Below, piece after piece: positions 24,126 to 34,047 of a stretch of DNA of 64,000 nt. This DNA comes from Sordariomycetes sp. S80-01Y (taxonomy: Eukaryota > Ascomycota > Sordariomycetes), in NCBI GenBank assembly GCA_037042185.1, contig JAXQJY010000024.1, positions 744,001-808,000 on the forward strand, read 5' to 3'. The notes below the pieces were generated by a model. That model saw nothing but the letters and a program-made list of their open reading frames with translations, was not told the DNA's origin and did not search any database. The translations under genes and the position numbers were made by a program. Position 1 is the first letter of the stretch, and every line of letters begins with the position of its first letter.

Positions 24126-25499
24126 ATGTCGACCTTCTCTATCAAGCACTTTGCTGTGCTCAGCACTGCAGCCCTCACAAGTGCCCTCAACCCCATCGTC
24201 CAGACGCGCTACACCGCAGACCCGGCCCCCCTCATCCACAACGGGCGTGTCTATGTCTTCACGGGCCACGATGAAGTAGGCGGGCTGGGGTTCAACATGC
24301 AAGATTACCGCCTCTATTCGACGGACGATATGGCAAACTGGCTGGATCACGGCTCGCCGATGGGACACGCCTCCTTTGACTGGGCTGACGCCCACGCCTG
24401 GGCCAGTCAGGCCGTTGAGCGGGACGGAAAGTTCTACTGGTACGCTTCGGTGGCTGGTCCAGGTGTTGGCTTCACAATCGGCGTCGGAGTCTCGGATAAC
24501 ATCGAGGGCCCCTACGAGGATGCTATCGGGGAGCCGCTCGTACCGCTCACGGAGATTGATCCGTCCGTCTTTATTGACGATGACGGCCAGGCCTGGCTGT
24601 ACTGGGGCAACCCCAGCCTTCTCTACTTGAAGCTGAACGATGACATGATCTCCTACGATGGGAACATCACCAGTTATCCCTTGGACGAGGCTGGCTTCTC
24701 TACCCGTATCGGTGGTGACCCCGAGCGCCCGACTCTGTACGAAGAGGCTCCCTGGCTATTCAAGCGCAACGATGTTTACTACCTCCTTTGGGCGGCAGGC
24801 TGGCCCGAGACCCTCCGCTACTCGACCGGTCCCACCCCCGAGGGTCCTTGGACTTACGGCGGCATGATGATGGATCTCGAGGGAGAGAGCGCCACGAACC
24901 ATCCTGGTATCGTCGAATTCGAGGGACACTGGTACCTCTTCTACCACAACGACAAGCTTCCCGGTGGGAGCTTTAACACCCGCTCCGTCTCAGTCGAGGA
25001 GTTTGAGTTCGGCGAGGACGGTAGCATCCCGCTCATGCCCATGACTCTCGAAGGCCCATCGCAGCTCAAGAACCTTGATCCATTCAGACGCGTCGAGGCT
25101 GAGACTATTGCCTACTCCTTCGGCCTCAGCACCGAGCCTTCCAGCCAGGGAGGTATGAATGTATGCTTGGTCAGCAACGGCGACTACATCCGTGTCAATG
25201 GTGTTGCGTTCGACGCCGGTGCCAGAACCTTCACTGCTAGCGTCGCCTCTGCGTCTAGCGGCGGAACGCTTGAGCTCAGGATCGATGGGCAGGATGGCCC
25301 CTTGATTGGCTCGCTTGAAGTTGCCAACACCGGTGGTTGGCAGGTGTGGGAGACTCTGACGACGGATGTTGTGGTTGGGGGAACCCACGACCTGTACTTT
25401 GTCTTCAGAGGTGATGAGGGCGATGATTTGTTCAACTTTGACTGGTGGCAATTCGAAAAGGCGGGGCCCACCTGCAAGCGCCATGAGCGTTCAAAGTAA
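24126..25499 (+). CDS. Secreted glycoside hydrolase family 43 with C-terminal CBM6
   Basis: A single-exon 457-aa protein. The ATG at 24126 opens a signal peptide (MSTFSIKHFAVLSTAALTSA). The catalytic five-bladed beta-propeller shows the three GH43 acids: Asp at about residue 32 (ADPAPLIHNGRVYVF), Asp at about 145 (EIDPSVFIDDDGQAWLYWG) and Glu at about 207 (YEEAPWLFKR). A CBM6-type beta-sandwich runs from about 325 (FRRVEAETIAYSFGL) to the end (FNFDWWQFEK). GH43 enzymes of this build cleave arabinofuranosyl or xylosyl residues from hemicellulose or pectin; the exact substrate cannot be read from sequence. An in-frame ATG further upstream would bury the signal peptide and is rejected. Extracellular action on plant cell walls is inferred. 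Confidence 0.9.
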   Translation: MSTFSIKHFAVLSTAALTSALNPIVQTRYTADPAPLIHNGRVYVFTGHDEVGGLGFNMQDYRLYSTDDMANWLDHGSPMGHASFDWADAHAWASQAVERDGKFYWYASVAGPGVGFTIGVGVSDNIEGPYEDAIGEPLVPLTEIDPSVFIDDDGQAWLYWGNPSLLYLKLNDDMISYDGNITSYPLDEAGFSTRIGGDPERPTLYEEAPWLFKRNDVYYLLWAAGWPETLRYSTGPTPEGPWTYGGMMMDLEGESATNHPGIVEFEGHWYLFYHNDKLPGGSFNTRSVSVEEFEFGEDGSIPLMPMTLEGPSQLKNLDPFRRVEAETIAYSFGLSTEPSSQGGMNVCLVSNGDYIRVNGVAFDAGARTFTASVASASSGGTLELRIDGQDGPLIGSLEVANTGGWQVWETLTTDVVVGGTHDLYFVFRGDEGDDLFNFDWWQFEKAGPTCKRHERSK

Positions 25500-26072
25500 T
25501 GAATAGCACCCACAGTCGTCAATATATGCATCGTGGTACTATCTTATCCGGCCCTTTGGAATTGAGCTTGAGACGCCGACGCTCATTGACTAGCAGAGGT
25601 CTTGAACCACCTTTTGTGAGCCGGAACGCGAGAACATTAGGTAAGATCGATACAAATAACGTTGCCAGTGGTTCATATTTCAATGAGGTAGCAATTTGCG
25701 AGACACGATAATCGTAGAGAGCAACGTACGTAGTGCTGACCCAGTTAACAATTTACAAAGCAGAACCAACTGCCGGTACGTGGGCAAGCAGAACCAACTG
25801 CATATACTTGACATTGCAAACAACTGATCCGCCAATGGGTTGTCTCCAAAAGGCGCTAAAAGGCGTACACCACCCCATTGCCCTTTGTGCATGCTAAAGT
25901 TTTTGACGAGGCGAGTCCTCGACCCCCTCGGCCGCAGACCTTTCCTCTCTATTCTTAACTCACCACCATTTAAACATCCTGAATTTCTCTTGATTAGCAA
26001 AGGCAAATCTAATCTCACAGCCAGCGACTCATTCACAGCACGAGCACCAGCAAAAATGAGCTACCAAAGGCG
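25500..26072. other. Intergenic, no gene seen
   Basis: About 570 bp, AT-rich in places. A short repeated phrase, GCAGAACCAACTGC, occurs near 25761 and 25788. An out-of-frame ATG at 26056 precedes the next small gene and could act as an overlapping upstream frame of 37 codons. Confidence 0.45.
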
Positions 26073-26462
26073 ATGGAACTCCCCACTCTTCCACCAAGCC
26101 AGTTCTGGACACCTGAAGGATACCCCATCGTGGACGGCAAGTTCCACGATCTCGCTACCGATCAAATAAGGACGCACGAGGGGAGCTCCTGTCCCGGTCC
26201 TCCTTTGCTGAGGGTTTACTGGAACAACTGCGGCCCTATTGTCCGACAGGACCAGTTCTTCGCCAAGGGTTGCTGGAACAGACTCACAATCACTGAATAT
26301 CTTGCGCGGATGGGAGAGATGTTGAGAGAGGAGAAGTGCAAGATCTGCTCGTTGAATGCGACACAATATGCTATCTTTGTCGTTGTGGAGACTGAGCTTT
26401 CTGAGGAGGCGTTCAGCCGTCTTTTATACCATCATGGTCTGGGTGCTGGGCCTGAGGCTTAG
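26073..26462 (+). CDS. Small orphan protein, 129 aa
   Basis: An uninterrupted 129-aa frame from ATG 26073, with no signal peptide. The sequence looks like a real protein: aromatic and charged residues are well mixed, with cysteines at SSCPG, NNCG, KGCWN and EKCKICS, the last a CxxC. I do not recognise a family. A competing frame from ATG 26056 gives only 37 residues. It lies between the GH43 gene and a putative small secreted protein on the same strand. It may be a lineage-specific gene or a fragment of a larger one. Confidence 0.5.
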   Translation: MELPTLPPSQFWTPEGYPIVDGKFHDLATDQIRTHEGSSCPGPPLLRVYWNNCGPIVRQDQFFAKGCWNRLTITEYLARMGEMLREEKCKICSLNATQYAIFVVVETELSEEAFSRLLYHHGLGAGPEA

Positions 26463-26972
26463 ATGAGCACTTGCCGCCTGGTTGAATTGAAGGAAAATTT
26501 ATACTGTCAGGCTCTCGTTAGCCAAGACGGTATCATTAACAATGTGTGAGCTCGAATGGCAAATGAGACCACGTGGTTACGCACGAGGCAATAGAAACCA
26601 ATGTTCCCACTATTTACAAAAAACCCAGGTCAGAGTGTTATGAATTGACCTTCCTTCACTGGATCATCACAGTGGAGACACGGTTACTGAGGCTCGTCGA
26701 AATCGGATACATCAGTATCCGATACAATTGGGATGGAAGATGGCCAGACGGAAGCAGCCACCCCGGTTGATGAAATCTCAGATCAGAGTCGAAAATCTCG
26801 CCCTTTTTCGGCCAAGCCGGGAGAATATGCATAGCAAAGCGAATCCGAGACGGTTGTAGGATGAGAGAAACCAGGGGGTCCCGAACTTTGCTCCGGGGGA
26901 GGCTCCGCGGAAGGTTCCTTTTCTCTTTCCAGCGCTAAAGCCTCCGCTATCTCCGTATCGGATCAGAGTCCC
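26463..26972. other. Intergenic with a CGG...CCG palindrome
   Basis: No gene is seen. It holds the inverted repeat listed at 26702-26723, another GTATCGGAT near 26954, and repeated GATCAGAGTC phrases near 26781 and 26961. It looks like the promoter of the next gene. Confidence 0.45.
26702..26723. promoter_or_regulatory. Inverted repeat ATCGGATAC-N4-GTATCCGAT
   Basis: Perfect 9-bp arms (26702-26710 and 26715-26723) about 340 bp upstream of the small secreted-protein start. It contains CGG and CCG triplets in inverted orientation, the pattern bound by Zn2Cys6 dimers. A half-site recurs near 26954, just before the TATA box. Regulatory role is inferred. Confidence 0.45.
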
Positions 26973-26980
26973 TATATAAG
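26973..26980 (+). promoter_or_regulatory. TATA box of the small secreted-protein gene
   Basis: TATATAAG, 91 bp upstream of the ATG at 27064, a good distance for a fungal TATA box. Confidence 0.55.
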
Positions 26981-27063
26981 CCTGAAAATCAAGCAATAAA
27001 TTGGAAGAGTCATTTCCACTACACTCAAGCCTAGTCCCTCTCTCCCACATAGAGAACGTCGGC

Positions 27064-27708
27064 ATGTCATTTATGCAAGCCTTCTGGCTTCTCATTCTAG
27101 TATTCTTGGAACATTCCGAGGGAGCTTTTCGCACACCGTTGACACTGGGCCGGGGCCTCACGGACCAACCAAACGCTTTGCTGCCCGGGAAGAAGCTTGT
27201 CCATGCGATACACGAGCTGACCGACCTTATTCAACAAAGTCAGGCCACAAATGAACAACATTGGTGGGATACTGAGTCGTCGAAAAGTCGAAAAGGGGGC
27301 ACAGCGTTTCACGATGAGCTTGAGGATGGAGGCAGAGACTCACGGCATCAGCTTTACAGCGTTGAGGACACGACCGGCGATGTTAAATCCCCAAAGGCGC
27401 ATGCGCCAGACCCTGTGGAAGACATTGCGCGGAACATTGCAACGTTGAGCGAGCTCCTCTCCAGTGGCGAGGAGCTTATCAAGAGGCTGCGTGAACTTTT
27501 GAGCGATGAATTCGTTGCAGCATGGCACAACTGCATTGTGGCTCTGGGAGAAATACTCATGATCGATCAAAGTCTGGGGTTGCTTGAAGAAGCTCAGTTT
27601 GGAAAAGATGTTTGTTGTGTCGAGCATCAAGACGGTGGTGCGCGGCACAGTCAGGAGATGTGGCTCCAACAGTGCGTTGGTTCTCATACCCAGAAAAGCG
27701 AGTCTTGA
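27064..27708 (+). CDS. Putative small secreted protein, 214 aa, unknown function
   Basis: An ATG at 27064 opens a hydrophobic stretch (MSFMQAFWLLILVFLEHSEG) that resembles a signal peptide with cleavage near residue 20. The mature part is hydrophilic, with helical segments (VEDIARNIATLSELLSSGEE) and a few cysteines, including CC and a last Cys near residue 203. No family is recognised. A TATA box lies 91 bp upstream and a CGG/CCG palindrome further up, so it has the layout of a regulated gene. Small size, secretion signal and lack of relatives are what one sees in candidate effectors, but none of this proves a role. An upstream in-frame TTG at 27001 was rejected as start. Confidence 0.5.
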   Translation: MSFMQAFWLLILVFLEHSEGAFRTPLTLGRGLTDQPNALLPGKKLVHAIHELTDLIQQSQATNEQHWWDTESSKSRKGGTAFHDELEDGGRDSRHQLYSVEDTTGDVKSPKAHAPDPVEDIARNIATLSELLSSGEELIKRLRELLSDEFVAAWHNCIVALGEILMIDQSLGLLEEAQFGKDVCCVEHQDGGARHSQEMWLQQCVGSHTQKSES

Positions 27709-28564
27709 GTTTGTAGGCCGTTCAAGCGCAATATGGTGGGTATCCGACTACTCCGTCTGGTCCATCCACTTCGGCAGCTCCACGTGGTGTGCTCAAAAGG
27801 GGCAGGCTGAGATAATCAGCTGATGTATCATTCCGGAGGTTTCCCGACTCGGTCTCCTGAAAGATTGACATTCAAACGGAGTATAAGATTCTATCCGACC
27901 CCGCTTGCATCCGAGCCCAGGGTTCAACGGTACCGGACAGGTTGAATAAGAACCCTCCGCGGAGCATTGTCCCCCTGTGGAGCTGTGGAGCGAAGGAGGA
28001 TCACATACTATGTCTTCATCCCCGTTGGTTTTCCGAGGATGCCACTAGCCACCTAGCATCCGAAACCTCCTGTTCCTTTTTGAACAAGCGAATGACACCA
28101 ACGAACTTTTGGATGAGCTGCTATGAGGTGATGTTTTGCAACATTGATACATCTTGCTGTCTTCGGTGTTGAGTACATAATACCAGCTTGGTCCGTTCTC
28201 AATGCTCCACACTTAAAAACATATCTGTCTGATTCTCACAGCACGAGGACGCCCCGAGCTTCATAATAGAAGAGATATCCGACGTAAAGGAGATTGTCAC
28301 CTTCACATAACACCCTAGACCAAAAGAGATCGTGCGTTTCCTGCCCCGAACTTCTCGCAAAAGCATTTGTGGGGCTTGCACCCGTGCAGTCGGACTACTT
28401 ATGTCAACGCTCCGTTGCTGGGAGGGCATATCCGTAATGCCACCTTTGTAAACCTTCCGATACTTTCAGTGGTGTTGCGTGATATCCAATGTTGCCCGGG
28501 GTCACACATCACATGCTTCGTGGCGCTCATATTCTGCGTCTCCCGTTTTTGAACAGCAGGCTGC
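27709..28564. other. Intergenic, no gene seen
   Basis: About 850 bp with only short frames. The last ~30 bases may include more of the decayed response-regulator sequence in a broken frame. Confidence 0.45.
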
Positions 28565-28977
28565 GAGATGTACAGCCACACCGTCACTACTGTAGGCAAC
28601 GGTCTCGAGGCCGTCGAGGCTATCAAGAAGTGAACCTTTGATATCATCTTGTTAGACGCCAAGATGCCCACCATGGTAAGCCCGCATCTTCTCCCCAAAT
28701 CGCCTAAAAATGCCAGCTGACCGGAGAACAGGGTGGCTTTGAAGCTACAGAAAATATTCGAGACTGGGAACGAAGCCAAGGTCTCCGTCGCACGCCCATC
28801 GTTGCCCTGACGGCCCATGTTATGATGGGTGATCGCGAGAAGTGCATCCAAGCTGGGATGGATGAGTACTTGTCGAAACCACTGCAGCAGAGCCGTCTCA
28901 CCCAGATGATCGACGAAGTACGACAATTCGAGCGGGCAGTTGCCTTAAGGGAACGGGAAGCCGCCTGCGGTAGATGA
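28565..28977 (+). pseudogene. Decayed response-regulator (receiver) domain of a hybrid histidine kinase
   Basis: Reads as the C-terminal receiver of a group III hybrid kinase: EMYSHTVTTVGNGLEAVEAI, then an in-frame TGA at 28631-28633, then FDIILLDAKMPTM with the phospho-acceptor Asp. A well-formed intron follows (28676-28731, GTAAGC..CAG, CTGAC branch). The rest, [18 protein letters not shown] and [28 protein letters not shown], runs to a stop at 28975-28977. The similarity to the Nik1/Os-1 receiver is clear. The kinase and HAMP parts are missing, so this is a 5'-truncated fragment. The TGA could be a CGA decayed by C-to-T change. The preserved intron argues against retroposition and for segmental duplication followed by loss. 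Confidence 0.75.
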
Positions 28978-29133
28978 CGATCAGACGCTCTGTTTCTGGA
29001 GATTATGTACACGCAGAGCCGGGGCATGGCTCGGTTATCGACCACTTTGGATCGCAAGTAGGCTGTGGTGGATCAACCCCGAGTAATTTGCTAATTTATC
29101 TCTACCACTAGTTTCAACTCCATCGCCTTTGAC

Positions 29134-29873
29134 TCACCCTCGGCTTGTCCCGGTGCTGGCGGGAACATCCTGGCAGTCGAACAGGGTCGCAAATGGGTCA
29201 TCGGATGGAGACTCAGCCCTCCTGACCTCTGCACCGTTGGCAATATACGATGCTGTTTCTTCCCCAAATACCGTCGCAACCCACGCCAGGGCGGCATCTA
29301 TGCCAGCGCTGACCCCGGAGGAGGTCCAGAACTTCCCATCTTGCACCCATCTGGCTTTTGCTACCCAGTCCACCTTGGGCCCTAAGGCAGTGCACTGTTG
29401 CCAAAATGACTTGTTCGTTGTGGCTCTCCTGCCATCCAGGGCGCCCGTCTGCGCCAACAGCGACGCGCCATTGCATACGGTGATGACATGCTTGGTTTTA
29501 GGCACAATGGCCCGTAAGAATTCGAGTAGCTCTGCAGTTGGTTCGAATGCGCCGAAGCCTCCTGGGATGAAGAGAACATCCAGTTCTGAAATATCCGCAA
29601 ATGTGCATGTTGGGACGATGCGCTGCCCAACCGTATGTATACCTTTCCAGAGAGTTGACACCGGATCAAGCGTGGATGCAATCACGGACAGAGAAAGTTC
29701 GTGTTGCGTCGAAAGGGTGTTGACCACTTCTAACGGACCGAAGGCGTCCAAGGCTTCGAAGCCAGGGAACAGCACGATACCAACATGGCGAGGGACTAGC
29801 GTATATCAGCAAATGTCAAGGTCCCCGAGGGCAGTGGGCAGTGGACTCGCGTACAAGTTGTGTTCGAATCCAT
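29134..29873 (-). CDS. DJ-1/PfpI family protein (glutamine amidotransferase-like)
   Basis: A minus-strand gene: exon 1 29873-29855 and exon 2 29795-29134, with an intron (GTACGC..CTAG, TGCTGAT branch). The product is 226 aa and starts MDSNTTFPRHVGIVLFPGFE. The class I glutamine amidotransferase-like fold shows the conserved acidic residue at about 29 (GPLE) and the nucleophile elbow Cys at about 114 (HVITVCNGASLL). Relatives include glyoxalase III/deglycase-like proteins, isonitrile hydratases and transcription-linked proteins; the exact reaction cannot be told. Likely cytosolic. The short first exon is inferred: without it the frame has no ATG at the right place. A 28-bp sequence shared with 34930-34958 lies in its promoter. 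Confidence 0.85.
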
Positions 29874-29936
29874 TGCGCTGAAAATTCAAGTTCAATCCTC
29901 AACATCACTGCGAGGTACGTAGAACCGGCGCTGAAT

Positions 29937-29964
29937 GTGAACTTAAATAGCATCACGTTCGGCC
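29937..29964. repeat. Left block of diverged repeat, copy A
   Basis: 28 bp matching 34930-34958 at about 25 of 29 aligned positions, ending ACGTTCGGCC. It lies about 65 bp upstream of the DJ-1/PfpI start. It pairs with the block at 30606-30674 in the same order and similar spacing as copy B. Confidence 0.6.
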
Positions 29965-30605
29965 CAATAGTGTCCCGGAGGTCTGCTTCAGTCCCGACGC
30001 ATCCCGGAAATAGGCAGGCCTACGGCAAAGCGTGCCATTTACATACCGCGTGCGCTACATAAAGCACCCATAAAGCACATGGGTGCCCCGCGTCTGATGT
30101 CGAATGTGCCCGACCAATCCCAACTCATCTGTCAATCTCTATCTCTCAAGGCAATGGCCTCGGCACACGACGAGCAATGGAGAGAAGAAGCGCTCAAAGC
30201 GAAACTGATCACAGATAGCTTTCATAAAGACTTCCGCGACCCCTTTCGGATAGCATCTGTTAGAGGTAATACTGAAGTGGCTACTGCAACATCTTTGCCC
30301 ACGTCTTCGCATGCTTGCGCCGGATTCGCTGCAAGGTGTCCACCTACAAACCGCGACTTCACACCCATTGAGGAGCTGCCGATCGGAATGAGACGATGTC
30401 TGCGTGCGCGTCGTGTATGCCCATACGTGGTCAGAGAACTTGTGTCAATCGCTGACAGTCGAGATGGTCACTCACGTGCGTGCTAAAAACGCCTAACAAA
30501 ACCAGGAGGTCATCCTCTTTCATTGATTAATCAATTTTTTCTTAACCCATACTCTGTTCTAGCCACCTTTAGCGGTAGCCATGCAGCGATCGACTATTAG
30601 TCCAA

Positions 30606-30674
30606 GGTTGTCTACTGTAGGATGAACCTCTACGGGACCTATCATACAATCTCCTGCTAGAAGCCTCAGCCACC
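30606..30674. repeat. Right block of diverged repeat, copy A
   Basis: Aligns to 35547-35623. The ungapped second half (43 positions) matches at about 30, most differences being transitions; the first half shares GTCTACT and GTAGGAT.AACCTCT around a small indel. Weaker similarity extends about 45 bp to the left. Confidence 0.65.
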
Positions 30675-31538
30675 CGGGGGCTCCTGTCACAAACGCAGGA
30701 CTAGGGTTAGGGCTAATAGTTGACGGCGTTCCTGGATATGGTGCAGATGAAGGTGGAAGATGGAGTGTCGGAGTTTCGCTTGCAAGTTTAGAGAGTGAAA
30801 GCTTTCCTTGTATCTGAATCGTGTCGCGTTAGCAAGTGTATTCTTGAAGGCTTGCGACTGTGTCGACTGGCGTGGGGTTGGAATCATGTTGCTCAATGCA
30901 CAACCCGCATTATTGATGCATTCAGGCGAGACGACTACATGAAGTGCCATCAAATCCCGTTGGTTGTCAGATGAGCTTAAGTGGAAGCTGCAGGAACGCT
31001 AACGCGAACGCGTTTGACGGCAACCGTTCAACAAGGCTCACGCAATTTGGGTACCTGGACGCGGGCTCTTTGAGCAACCCGAATGTGTGCTCGTGCTTAT
31101 GGCTGCCAGACACGGACACATCGGGCCACCCCTGGATTAGTACACTAAATTGGGATCTAAACGCCGGCCCGACCCTGCATTGGATCACGTAAGCGGGGTT
31201 CGGGAGTCGATCCACCGCGTTGAGCACAACCATGAGGTCTGTCCAGCGTGCCCTGCGGACCTAGCACAGCCAACGTGGCGCCTGGGTGCGGTTGAACATC
31301 TGGAACGCAATTTGTGTGCTTGGGAGACGCGCAATCAGCGAAGTCGTGTAGTGTCGTAAAGCCGAAGCGCGAGAGGCGAGTTCGGGCTGCTGTGCGATTC
31401 CGTTGCGATGATACGGCTCGTCTCAAGAGGGACGCGACCTCATGTACAAGTATCCAAGAAAAACATATATGAGTGAACTCAGAAGCTCTTCAATTGTAAC
31501 ATCATCTCTTTACCCGTCCTCGCGTTTCTCAATTCAAG

Positions 31539-34047
31539 ATGACCGGCGATTTCAAAGTAGTCATTGCCGGCGGCGGCGTAGCTGGCCTCGTGCTGGCAAA
31601 CATGCTAGAGGCGTTCAACCTCGACTACATCCTCCTTGAGGCACACTCAGCAATTGCACCACCGGTCGGTGCCAGCATCGGCATGTTTCCCAACGGCCTG
31701 CGCATACTGGATCAGATTGGTTGTTACGAGCCGATCAAGGCTCTGTTCGGCGGTGAAGTCCCGTACAACGTCAGCCATACGCGTGACGAGAACGGAGAGA
31801 TACTCTCGAGTATTAACGCAATCTTCGATCACCTGGAACGACGGTGAGTTTCCCTCGCAAGTCCGGGCTAAGCATCTACTAAGGACTAAGGCACGGATAT
31901 GGGCTGCTCTTCTTTGACCGACAAAGTCTCCTTGAGATCCTCTACGACCATCTAAAACACAAGGAAAGAGTCCAGCTCAAGAAGCGAGTCAGCGCGGTTG
32001 ACCTCAGCAACAAAGGAGTCCAAGTCACCTGTGCTGACGGCTCTCTCGTCACTGGCACCATACTCGTTGGCGCGGACGGGGTCCATAGCGCTGTCCGCAA
32101 GTCAATGCACGACCTGGGCAGCAAAATAGAGCCTGGATACTTCGATCCCGAGGAGCCGGACCGCGTGCCTTGTTACTATTCTTGCAGCTTCGGCATTTCC
32201 CAGCACGTGCCAGGCTGGGCTTACGGCGAGCAGAGCATGGTGACGGGCAAGGGGCGATCGCAGCTTGTTATTTCGGGGCCAGACGAGCGTGTCTACTGGT
32301 TTCTGTTTGAGAAGCTGACCGAAGTCAAGTATGGCAGGGACATCCCCAGGTATACGGAACAGGACGAGGCAGAATTCGTCAAGAGGAACTACAACGTCCC
32401 CATCACCCCTGCGGTCACCTTCGGCCAGGTCTTTGAGAACAAGATTTCGTCTGCTCTCACACCGCTTCATGAAGTCGTATGGAAGAAGTGGTTCTTTCGG
32501 AGAATCATTACCCTCGGTGACTCGGCACACAAGGTACGTTGACTAGGCCTCCGTCACCATCTACCGCAGGCTGACATCGATAGCCCAACCCAATTGGCGG
32601 ACAAGGTGGAAACGGCGCAATAGAATCATGCGCTGAGCTCATTAATGCCATCCTACGCATGAAGAAAAGCCGGGGGGACACTTTGAGCAACATCGCTGAC
32701 GAAGAAGCCACCCAGATCTTCAGCGAAGTTCAGTCCGCCCGGCACGAGCGAGCGACCACGATCATCAATCACTCCCACAGGACCCAAGCACTATTCGCGT
32801 ATGAGAACCCATTCATGTCTACGCTCGTGCACAACGTCATCGGGCCTCTCGCCGGCAATGAGAGCACGCTGAACCAGTTGGCACCCCTCTTTCTCGCCGG
32901 CACGACATTGCACGACCTCCCCGTGCCTACCAAGCCTCGAGCGTTGCCGTTCCACGATGAGCTCCCGGCCAAGCCCGTTGGCGGGAAAGTCTCCAACTAT
33001 GTTCGCTACGGATTTACTGGCGGCATGTGCCTCGCTCTCTTGGCGGCAACAAAGAAGCTTTGTCTCCCATTCACCGAAGTCAGTGCTTGGAGCAAAGAAA
33101 ATGTGCAACTCAGATGGTTAGGCAAGACTCCAGGTTCATTCCTCAACCTCCTAGTCTCTGTCCTGGCTATCCCTGTCTTCAGCAAGGATCCTTCCGCCCG
33201 TCTACACTTGGCCAACTTCCTACCGCAGCTCATCTCACCCCTCCTGATCTACGCAATCGAGGGTAGTCGGCTCGGCAATCAAGCTACTCCCCTGGCGCTG
33301 CCTGTGCTGTTCTCCGCGGGCATGCAGGTGCAGGGCATCGCGCGAGCCGCGCCTTTGCATGCAATTCTGAGCGCATTTTTCGGCCTTGGGACACCTACCG
33401 GCCGCCAAGTTCCTCTCCCAGTCGCCCAATCGCTGGTTCCCGCCATCACCCTGGGGTTCATCATCCCCACAATCATGGTGTTGCTTCCAACCCCCCGGGT
33501 CGCAGCATGGGAAAAGTGGTCTGCCATCTGGCAATTCGCCCCGGTCCTCTTCAACGTGCTGGCTGCGATTACAGCAAAGGTTCTAAAGAAGAGGGACGCC
33601 GTCAAGAAAACTGAGCAGAGCGAAGAGATGGAGCGGTACACCAACAAAGACGTCTCGTCCCTCAAAGCCGTATACACTTACGCATTTGCGGTACAGGCTG
33701 CGGTGCATGTCAGCACGCTAGCCTACGGATGGAGTCACCCAGATGTTTCCATTTCTCAGACCTTCTTCAATCTGTCGAGTCATTCCGAAAAGAAGCAGCC
33801 TGTGCCTGATCTTGCAGCCATACTGGCAACCTTCTTCAGGTACGACATGACATTTGGCGTGATTGGTTACCTTGGCAGTCAGCTGTACTCGATCTGGGAT
33901 CTGCGAAGGCTTGGATACGTTAAGACGACCGAAGCAGTCAAGGCCGCACTTGCTGTTGCGAGCGGACAGTTCTTGGTTGGACCTGGTGCTACGTGGGCAG
34001 GTCTGTGGTACTGGAGAGAGGACAAGCTGGCATCCGTGGCTCAGTAG
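31539..34047 (+). CDS. FAD-dependent monooxygenase fused to a multi-pass membrane domain
   Basis: Three exons, 31539-31843, 31891-32533 and 32584-34047, with canonical short introns; product about 803 aa. Residues 1-400 are a class A flavin monooxygenase: GGGVAG near the N-terminus (VVIAGGGVAGLVLANMLE), the DG motif (LVGADGVHSAVRKS, about 164) and the GD motif (ITLGDSAHK, about 307-316, then GGQGGNGAIESCAELI). From about 430 to the end the protein is hydrophobic, with six to eight likely membrane segments (for example LLIYAIEGSRLG; LGFIIPTIMVLLP; FGVIGYLGSQLYSIWDLRRL). The FMO half resembles epoxidases of fungal meroterpenoid and indole-diterpene pathways. The membrane half could be a terpene-cyclase-like partner, but I cannot assign it. 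No polyketide synthase or prenyltransferase is nearby. It would sit in an internal membrane. Confidence 0.85.

Larger units (their letters stand above)
29874..31538. other. Intergenic with repeat debris
   Basis: About 1.66 kb. It holds one copy of the diverged repeat (29937-29964 and 30606-30674). A 110-codon frame from ATG 30154 to 30486 has no recognisable features and is not called as a gene. A TTAGGG-containing phrase at about 30703-30715 is too short to be telomeric. The DNA just before 31539 presumably holds the FMO promoter. Confidence 0.45.

Noticed and set aside
30154-30486. 110-codon frame with good ATG context
   Set aside because: No signal peptide, domain or splice context, and it lies inside the diverged repeat interval; more likely chance.
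30703-30715. TTAGGG-containing phrase (possible interstitial telomere)
   Set aside because: Only one full repeat with partial neighbours; far too short to support a telomeric origin.
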